From: Pseudomonadota bacterium
GTDB taxonomy: Bacteria; Pseudomonadota; Gammaproteobacteria; Xanthomonadales; Xanthomonadaceae
Reading direction: 5' to 3'
NCBI GenBank assembly: GCA_023419315.1
Contig: JAEZYE010000060.1
Coordinates: 1 to 64,000 of the forward strand
DNA length: 64,000 nt
The notes below the pieces were generated by a model, which saw only the letters and a list, made by a program, of their open reading frames with translations, did not search any database and was not told the DNA's origin. How positions within the stretch are numbered: position 1 is the first letter of the stretch; each line of letters opens with the position of its first letter. The position numbers were made by a program, and so were the translations under genes. This document shows positions 53,902 to 62,100 of this stretch, one piece after another.

Positions 53902-55923
53902 ATGAGCAACGCAGCAACACTGAGCCCGCTGTCGGAAGTCCTGGATGGGAAGCAGTTCGTGATACCTCGCTACCAGCGTGGCTACGCATGGAAGCAGGCC
54001 CAGTGGTCGGCCTTGTGGAATGACCTGGACAACATGATCCGACTGGATGCGGCGACGCACTTCGTGGGCATGTTGATGCTGCGAACCCAGAATGGCCTCA
54101 TCGAAGTGGTGGATGGTCAGCAGAGGCTCACTACGATCATGCTGTTGGCCAACGCACTGCGCGAGGCATCGGGTGCGGCGCGCCTCGCGTATCCGCTTAC
54201 CTTCTCGGACAATGAGGTCCTGCAGAACCACTTCGACTTCTATGCATCGGGGATCGTCGGTGCGGCGGCGCGAATCTCATCGGACCAGGCCTCCAGCTAC
54301 GCGCTGAACATTGGCGCTGCCGCCAAGTTCTTCAAGGCGGCTGCAGAAAATCTTGGTCCGGACAAGGCAGCCCAGTACCTGGATGTCCTTCTTGGAAGGT
54401 TCCAGCTGTTCGTGTTGGAAGTGCCCCAGAACCTGGATATCCATGTCGCCTTCGAGACGCTGAACAACCGGGGGCTTCAGCTCTCGAAAATGGAGCTGCT
54501 CAAGAACAGGCTGATCTACCTGTGTGCCGTCCTTAAGAGCAGCGGCTCGCTCACTGGGGCAGTGGTAGCCAGTGAGGTCCACAAGGCGTGGCGGACCATC
54601 TATTCCTCGCTTGGCCGAACGCCAACCAACTCGACCGATGATGACGCCTTCCTTGATGCCCACGCCACCATCTACTACGGAAAGGTGCGTGAGAAGAACT
54701 GGCTTAGAACCAAACTCTTCGATACGGAGTTCTCGATCAGGAATCCGAAACTTAGCTTGGACGGCATACTGGAGTATGTGCAAAGCCTGGAGCGTGCGTC
54801 ACTCTGGTGGTCGCATTTGCATCAGCCCAGAGAGCTTTCTCCCGATCACCAGAGATGGCTGCAGCGCCTGGACCGTGCCATGTTCGCCAACGTCAAACCT
54901 TTGTTGCTTTCGGCTTACATGAGGGCTGCCGAATCCAGTGTTGAGGCGTTGATCGATCCGTCAAAGCTTGGTGAGTCTACTGCTTCCATAACCAGGCTCA
55001 TGGGAAACGCGGAAAGGTTCGCCGTCATTGTTTTCCGTCTACTGGGGATCAATGGTTCTCGTGGCCGCGCATACCTTGATGGCTGCGCGTACTCACTTCT
55101 GGATCAGAAACGCAAGGATCCAGGAGATCTTCCCGGGCTGTCTTCGATGGGCGCGGCGGAGGCCATTGCCTACGTAGCCGACTACCTTCACGCGTGGGCC
55201 ACCAACAAGGATCTGGATGAGGACGAGCCGGTTGCAGATCCCCGGTTTGATTGGACAGGAGAGTTCTCCAAAAGCGATCACGCGGTCAAGGCGGTGGAGC
55301 AGAGATTCGGCGGGCACCAGGCAGCCGGCTACTACGGTTGGCACTTCACAAAACTCGCCCTGTACAACTACGAAGAGTCCTTCCGCCGGGATGGACACCT
55401 GCCCCAGAAGCTTTCCTGGAGCGATTTCAGTTTCGATGAGACGGTGGAGCACATCTATCCACAGATCGTGGACAACAAGGGAGGCTGGGAGAAGGCCATT
55501 CCGATCGATGGGCGTTCGAACCGCAACGGGAAACTGCGGATGGCGCTGGTCAACTCGCTGGGGAATCTGCTTTTCCTCTCCAGATCTGACAATTCGTCGG
55601 CAAGCAATCGCGCCTACTCCGGCTTTCCAGGTTCCAAGCAGGACCGGTACGGCAAGAACGGGTACTCGGCAGCCCAGGTGGCACGGATCTTTGACAAGTG
55701 GGACACGCTTGCCATCGCAGCGCGCGGCATCGCCATCCTGAAGAAGTGCGAGCAGCGGTGGGACTTCACCCTGGTCGATGAGCCGGATCGCTACATGAGC
55801 TATCTGCCACTGCTCTTTGGAGCAAGCCATCAGGCTATTGCGGACGGCAAGGCGGGCAAGAAGATCACGGAGCGAAGCTTGGAAAAGGTGGTGAAGGAAC
55901 TGCTGGAGGATTCCGGCAGGTAG
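53902..55923 (+). CDS. GmrSD-like DUF262-DUF1524 protein
   Basis: A 673-residue protein. DUF262 has IPRYQRGYAW and the ParB-like VVDGQQRLTT motif (DGQQR 71-75), used for NTP binding. The C-terminal DUF1524 is an HNH-type nuclease: VEHIYPQ with H517, then NSLGNLLFLSRSDN. Fused GmrSD and related proteins (BrxU, SspE) cut modified DNA, often with NTP hydrolysis. The start at 53902 has GGAG 6 bases upstream. An alternative ATG at 53821 overlaps the helicase stop and would add 27 unconserved-looking residues. The next gene begins 77 bases after its stop. Confidence 0.85.
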   Translation: MSNAATLSPLSEVLDGKQFVIPRYQRGYAWKQAQWSALWNDLDNMIRLDAATHFVGMLMLRTQNGLIEVVDGQQRLTTIMLLANALREASGAARLAYPLTFSDNEVLQNHFDFYASGIVGAAARISSDQASSYALNIGAAAKFFKAAAENLGPDKAAQYLDVLLGRFQLFVLEVPQNLDIHVAFETLNNRGLQLSKMELLKNRLIYLCAVLKSSGSLTGAVVASEVHKAWRTIYSSLGRTPTNSTDDDAFLDAHATIYYGKVREKNWLRTKLFDTEFSIRNPKLSLDGILEYVQSLERASLWWSHLHQPRELSPDHQRWLQRLDRAMFANVKPLLLSAYMRAAESSVEALIDPSKLGESTASITRLMGNAERFAVIVFRLLGINGSRGRAYLDGCAYSLLDQKRKDPGDLPGLSSMGAAEAIAYVADYLHAWATNKDLDEDEPVADPRFDWTGEFSKSDHAVKAVEQRFGGHQAAGYYGWHFTKLALYNYEESFRRDGHLPQKLSWSDFSFDETVEHIYPQIVDNKGGWEKAIPIDGRSNRNGKLRMALVNSLGNLLFLSRSDNSSASNRAYSGFPGSKQDRYGKNGYSAAQVARIFDKWDTLAIAARGIAILKKCEQRWDFTLVDEPDRYMSYLPLLFGASHQAIADGKAGKKITERSLEKVVKELLEDSGR

Positions 55924-56000
55924 TGCCTCATCGCCCTGTTGAGCCTGCGGGCTGGTTCGGGGCCAGAGAAGTATTTGGGTAGCTTGGTGTTGGGGGATGC

Positions 56001-59000
56001 ATGAAGCTTGGCGTGGAAGAAATCGATGGTCGGCCGCTGTATCAGTATCGGGTGTCCCTGCAAAGCGCAGGACTGCATGAACTGAACAGCATCGAGATGT
56101 GGGAGATGCTCATCGAGAAGCCCAACTCTCGCGACGATCAGGTGGCTCGTTTCCTGGCGCCAGTCGCGGCAGCCAGGTTCGCCTCCAACTACGAGGAAGG
56201 CGCGCCCAGCTGGGACCATTGTGGCGAGGCTGTCAGCAACCTGAGAGACAAGTCTTTCGCGCGGTTCAGTACGCTGCTGGAAAGAAGCCTGGACTTGTAT
56301 CGCATCAAGCCGCTCAAGCTACGGGACGGAAGAACGGGCTGGCTGGAGACGATCATTGGGCAGGCTGGTCTGCCCGCGGGAATGCTCAAGCCGGGAAAGG
56401 TCCTTCGCGTGATCCTGGATGAGTTGATGGCCCATCTCGGATCGGGTGGAGAGGGCACGGACGAACTGGCACGCAGCCTGGTCAACCAGGCCTTGAGTGA
56501 GGAGAAGCTGCGACCGGCATACCGGGATGCGGGGCATCTACCTGGACTGTGCGCGGATCTTGTCAGGGTCGTCGTTGAACTTACTGCCGAGGCCGGTTGG
56601 ACGGGGGGCGATCCCCAGGCCATATGGGCCATTGCGCAGTGGGAGGAGCGGCTGCCTTTCCGGGTGAGCCAACAGACCGCACAGGAAATCGTCGGGCACT
56701 TGTTGAAGGTGGCGATCCAGGCCGCCGGCGGGGGCGATATCGGGATCGCCCGCGTCCTGCATCGCGCCGGCACAGACTGGAAGCTCAAGACCAGGGCCGT
56801 GGTTTCTGGCCAGGACATCGATCTTTCGAGCCTGGGGGTGGAATCCCTGCCATCCACGGCAGCGGTGTTCTACACCGTCAATGGGCAGCCAGTTGAAGAG
56901 GCCCTCCGGATTCGTCGAGGGGAGCAGGCCAGCTTCAGGGTGCTGCGAGGGCCAAACGAGCTGGCCAGCGAACACGGTTCGTGGGAGGTACCGATCTCCC
57001 TCGCACTGCACCTGGATGGCAAATACCTGCCTATTGCCACGTCCGGCGGAGATGCCCTGGATCCGAACAGTGCCTGGGTGTTTGAAGCCAAGGGCCTTGA
57101 CTACGTCTTCAAGGCGCCAGCGCCGGTCAGGCTGCGTGCCAAAGAGTTGATCGTCGTAGTGGGCGCAGGAGATGTCGTCTCGGGTAGTGCCGAGAAACTG
57201 CAGGGCGCCAGTTTGGTCACAGGCAGCGACGCAAGCGGACGGCGCGAACTCTGGAAAGTCACCGGGCGTGCCAGCATCGAGCGTGCGAACGAAGAGTCGA
57301 CTTGGGTCGAGGCGGGATTCGAGGGCGCCCAGTCGCACATTGATTTCAGGGGAGAACCCCCGTCCAGCTTCCATGTCGAGGGATGCGCATCAGTATTTGT
57401 CGGAAACCCTGAGCCACGCCGCGTGGATGGTCTGAGCGGGCGCCTCCAGTGGCGACGCCAGGGCGAAAATCTCTGGCGCGATTGGGGGCAGAAGTTCGAG
57501 CCAGGAATGCTCGCCTTCCGATTGGTCGACGAGGTGGGAACCAGCATTGCCGAACGGCGAAGAGTGTTGGTGTTTCCCGATGGGTTCCGACCGGACATCA
57601 CTACCAAGAGCGCGAGCTTTCGGCTCCCAAGTGGGTTTGTGTCGCCCAACGCCAAGCCTGGTGCTGATGGAAAGCATGTTCTGGAGTTCGGGCCGAAAGA
57701 GACGGTTGCGATGGAGGTCGAGGCCCCCGGCGCACACGTGAAGCTGATATTCGCCAAACCCGTGTCAGGGGCATTCGTGGATCTGTTGACCCGTGAGAAG
57801 ACCACCAGCGGAAGAAAGATCATCAGTTCATGGTTGGTGGAGAGGATGTGCGCTGTCTCCGGGCAGCATGCGCCGATGTTGGATGTGAGAAGGGCGAGCG
57901 ACAGGAACGCTGCACCAATCGCCTTGGCGGCGGACGGGAGGCTGAACCTCTTCCAGATAAGAGCGTACCTGCAAGCACTGGCATTCCATGCGCGCGGTAG
58001 AAGCCATCCATTGCTGCTGGAGTTCAGGAACGCTGCCACATTGAAGATTGACAGTTACCAGAGCCGGATCCACAGGGAGGGCTCGCGCCTGACGGTGCAG
58101 GACGCAACCATGGACATGGAGCTGGAGATGTTACCGCTGGTGTCTTCTGGCGTCGGCGCACAAGACCGGGTCATTCCAGTGCGCTTGGAGAAGGATGTAT
58201 GGCAGATTCCCGACATCGAAGAACCCAGTCAACTGTATCTGGCCGTTGACAGGACTCGCCAGGCGATTCCTTGTCTGGTCGTGTGGGCGAAGCACTCCGG
58301 CCAATCCCGAGGGGCCTTCATGGAGGCCGTCTGCGTACGTGACGGGCCAGAGCGCGAGGCCGCGCTCAAGGATGTCTATCGCAGCATTACCGAAAGTCCT
58401 CTGGATCCAGGCTCCATTGAGGAGTCGGGCATCCTGCTTGGCTGGGTCTTGGAATTCCAGTTGTACCTGGAGTGGCTGGACCCCTTCCTGGTCCTGGCAT
58501 CAGAGCCTGCGCTGGCCATGAGGATGCTGGTACTGGCCGAGCTCAACAAGCAGGAAGAGGCCGCAGCGGCAATGCGGGAGGCGCTGGATCTTGTGCCGTT
58601 CTTCTGGCACCGCGTAGGGACCTCGGTGCTGGCTGGCCTCATGGAGTGGGCGCAGGACAAGTTCGGCCCCCAGGTGGTACCCACGATCCTGCCGATCCTG
58701 GACAAGAGACTCATCCAGCGGAACCTGATGATCCCGTCACGGGAGGGAATTGAGCGGGCCATACAGGACTGGGAGGAGGCGATCACAGGCTTTGGCTGGA
58801 TCACTCCCAGGGAGCGCAGACAACGACCGTCCACCATGGCCGAGTTCGTGACGGAGCAGCTATGGGGAAGCCAGGACCTGGATTCTGCGATCAAACAGAA
58901 GCTGAGAATCCAGCCAAAGTCAGTTTCCAGGCAGACGGATATCGCCGAGACGTACTACCTGGCTCCTCAAGAGCTGGCGATTGCCCTGTCGTTGGGCATG

Positions 59001-59108
59001 GCGCTGGAGGATAGCCAGATGGCGGACTTCATATACGCCAGATACGTGATAGATCCACGAAAGTTCGATGCCGCATACAGCGCCGCAATCACCGTTATAG
59101 GGAAATGA
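56001..59108 (+). CDS. STY4851/YjiT-type (DruH-like) large protein
   Basis: A 1035-residue protein without membrane helices, nucleotide-binding motif or signal peptide. The N-terminal 300 residues are helical; the middle (about 300-560) is beta-rich with Ig-like spacing; the C-terminal part is helical again (LAELNKQEEAAAAMREALDLVPFFW). Size, domain style and position directly before a giant DUF1998 helicase match the STY4851/ECs_5259 family, which I believe equals DruH of type III Druantia. That identity is from memory of the families and needs a search. GGGGGA precedes the ATG. The gap to the next gene is only 2 bases. Confidence 0.6.
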   Translation: MKLGVEEIDGRPLYQYRVSLQSAGLHELNSIEMWEMLIEKPNSRDDQVARFLAPVAAARFASNYEEGAPSWDHCGEAVSNLRDKSFARFSTLLERSLDLYRIKPLKLRDGRTGWLETIIGQAGLPAGMLKPGKVLRVILDELMAHLGSGGEGTDELARSLVNQALSEEKLRPAYRDAGHLPGLCADLVRVVVELTAEAGWTGGDPQAIWAIAQWEERLPFRVSQQTAQEIVGHLLKVAIQAAGGGDIGIARVLHRAGTDWKLKTRAVVSGQDIDLSSLGVESLPSTAAVFYTVNGQPVEEALRIRRGEQASFRVLRGPNELASEHGSWEVPISLALHLDGKYLPIATSGGDALDPNSAWVFEAKGLDYVFKAPAPVRLRAKELIVVVGAGDVVSGSAEKLQGASLVTGSDASGRRELWKVTGRASIERANEESTWVEAGFEGAQSHIDFRGEPPSSFHVEGCASVFVGNPEPRRVDGLSGRLQWRRQGENLWRDWGQKFEPGMLAFRLVDEVGTSIAERRRVLVFPDGFRPDITTKSASFRLPSGFVSPNAKPGADGKHVLEFGPKETVAMEVEAPGAHVKLIFAKPVSGAFVDLLTREKTTSGRKIISSWLVERMCAVSGQHAPMLDVRRASDRNAAPIALAADGRLNLFQIRAYLQALAFHARGRSHPLLLEFRNAATLKIDSYQSRIHREGSRLTVQDATMDMELEMLPLVSSGVGAQDRVIPVRLEKDVWQIPDIEEPSQLYLAVDRTRQAIPCLVVWAKHSGQSRGAFMEAVCVRDGPEREAALKDVYRSITESPLDPGSIEESGILLGWVLEFQLYLEWLDPFLVLASEPALAMRMLVLAELNKQEEAAAAMREALDLVPFFWHRVGTSVLAGLMEWAQDKFGPQVVPTILPILDKRLIQRNLMIPSREGIERAIQDWEEAITGFGWITPRERRQRPSTMAEFVTEQLWGSQDLDSAIKQKLRIQPKSVSRQTDIAETYYLAPQELAIALSLGMALEDSQMADFIYARYVIDPRKFDAAYSAAITVIGK

Positions 59109-59110
59109 CA

Positions 59111-62100
59111 ATGCAGACCTACCAGAACCTGCGCATCCATCCGCTGCTGAGGAGGATTCCGCAGCGCCTATCAGACGCGGTGCTCAGCATGCTTCGACCG
59201 GCAGATGCCGGCCTACGGGACTGGCTTGCGGCACAGCTGTCCGTGTACCCGGGACAAGCAGGCGGCGTGATCTCCCCGCCGGTGATCGAGTGCATGCACA
59301 GGTGGAAGAGTGTAGATAGCACGCTGTCCGACCTGCAGGGTGAAGGGCTGCTCCACGAGGGCTTTCTGGGCGCCCTGGACGCTGCCCAGGGCGACTACAG
59401 GTTTCCCGGGGAACGCCATCTTTTCACTCACCAGCTGGCAGCCCTCAGGGCGATCAGGGCCGGAAAGTCCGTACTGGTGTCCGCGGGCACCGGCGCAGGT
59501 AAGACAGAGTCGTTCCTGTTCCCCATCCTCAATGATCTCTGCGAACAGTCAGCCAGCAACAGCGGCGTACTGGAAGGCGTGCAGGCCCTTTTCATCTATC
59601 CGCTCAACGCGCTGATTCGTAGCCAGAAGGAGAGACTGATCGCGTGGATGGAGCCTCATGGCGGGCGCCATCGCTTTGCTTTGTACAACGGTGACATGAA
59701 GAAGAGCCTGCCTGCCAGCAGCAAGAAGGGCATGCCGGCCTCCCAGGTTGCTGATCGTGAAGATCTCTGGGCGAGTCCGCCGCCGCTGCTGATCACCAAC
59801 ACGACGATGCTGGAGCTCATGCTGATCCGCCCCAAGGATCAGCCAATCCTCAACAAGTCACGTGGGTCCTTGAAGTATGTCGTGATCGATGAGGCGCACT
59901 CCTACACCGGTAGCCAGGCTGCGGAACTGACCTTGCTGCTGCGTCGAACGCTGCAGGCCTTTGGCGTGAATGCCTCGGAGGTAAGGTTCATCGCCACATC
60001 GGCAACGATAGGCGATGACAGCGAGGCATCCAACGCGGCTTTGCAGCAATTCTTATCCGATGTCGCTGGTTGCGGGATAGACCAGGTGCAGATCATCAGG
60101 GGTCACCGGGAAAAACCCGAGGTCTCCAGGCTTCAGGGAAATGAGCCGAAGCTACACGAGCTGGAGGAACTCTGCGTCAATGAGAGCTTCTCTCCGGAGG
60201 AGCTGGCGTCGAGGTTGCGGCAGTCGTCGATTGCCATGGGCATGCGCGATGCCCTGCTTGGAACGCCGCGTTCACTGAGTGAGTTGAAGGACACCTTGGG
60301 ACTGGCGTCTGTCGAGGAAGCAGCGCGGTGGGTGGACGTAGCATCGTCGGCGAAGCTGGGAGGTGAGGATGAAATAGATCCTCGGTTCCTGCCGGTGCGT
60401 GCGCACCTGTTCCAGAGGACGGTCGACGGGGTCTGGGCATGCCTGAATCCTGACTGCGGTGGCCGGCCCGACGTAGGAAAGGGAGACTGGAGGTATGGCG
60501 CGCTCTTCAGCGATTTCCAAAGAAGATGTCCGTATTGCGAGTCCATCGTGTTGGAAGTCTCGCTGTGCAATGACTGCGGCGCATCCGCACTCACCGGTGT
60601 ATTCGACTCGGGTAAGAAGAGTATCCGGGCCGATCGCGAGGACGAAGATGAGTTCGTTGCCGACGTGGAGGATGGTGTTGCCGAGGATGAAGTTCTGGAT
60701 TTCAGGCGATTCCTGATCTGCGCGCCGGAGGACAACATCCAGAAGGTGGCGGTCGGGGAGGCGGTGTTTCATCCGCAGACGGGTGAAATCGCGCCGCTGG
60801 AAGGGGAGGTGGTCTTCGCAGGCATCGTCTGGAATCCCTACGATAAAAGACGGAACGAAGCGCAGTTCCATCGCGAGGAGGCGCGGGCGTGTCGTTGCAC
60901 GCGATGCGGGTCGCTTACCTCTGACCTGTACAAGGCGAGGCGACAGGTCAGGCTGACAGCACCATTCTCACTTTCCAATGCCATCCCGGAACTGCTTGCC
61001 GCCGCACCACCAGATCCCAAGGCGACCGATGCATCCGTGCTTCTTGATGGTCGCCGTCTGCTGACCTTTACCGATAGTCGGCAGGGAACGGCGCGCGGTG
61101 CCGCACGCCTTTATGACACCTCGCTGCGTGACTACATCCGTTATGTTGTCCCGGAGTTGATGCCCCGCTTACCGGTTCGGGAGGAGATCGACTACCTGGA
61201 GCAAAGGATGTCCGTGATTGAGGCGCGTCTTAAGGAAGACGTGTCTCGATTCGAGAAAGAGGACCTGGAGCGGGAAGTCCAGAAGATCAAGGAGCGCATG
61301 GCTCCTGCCCCGAGCAAGTCATGGAACGAAGCGGCGGCTGAACTGGCTGGGCTTACTCACGTCAGGCATTCGATCACGAACTACTTCAACGACCTGATGC
61401 CGCAGCGCGCGCCCCCGGAGAGGATCGCCAGGCTGCTGCTGCTAAGGGAGCTGTACCGACGCCCCAAACGTACCAACTCGCTGGAGACGCTTGGCCTGAT
61501 CTCCATCCGCTACCCCGGGATCGAGAAGATCAATGATTCGACCAGAGAGTGGCGCGCGCTGGGAGGCACCACCCAGGAGTGGCAGGACTTCCTGAAGATC
61601 TATCTGGACTTCATGATCCGGGAAAATGCTTGTGTCGAACTCACCGAAGAAGAGAAGGACTGGATCGGAACGAGGTTCTACCGCAAGTACCTCGTGGACG
61701 ACAACGAACAAGGACGCTCTGGCAGATACCAGTGGCCGCGTTTCGACCCGAACAGCGCAAGTGATGGCCGAGGACGGCTTCCTCGTCTGTTGCGCGCGGC
61801 ATTCGTCGGAATCCGCGCGCAACAGATCACCGACATCCTGGATGCAGCGAAGTCCGCGCTGATTGCCAGCGGTCACCTTCCGGATGACCCAGGCAAGGGC
61901 CGCTATCTAGACTGGTCGACTGTCACGCTACGCAGGCCAACCAGTTTGTGGCTCTGTCCGGTTACCCGACGCCTGCTTGATACCACGCTAAAGGGCGTGT
62001 CGCCTTACCACCAGGGTGAAGGCGTGCCCCTGCCTGTGGAAGCAGTGGTATTGCCGCAGCAACAGGATAAATTCTGGTCCAGGGGCGGCGTGTCCGTTGA

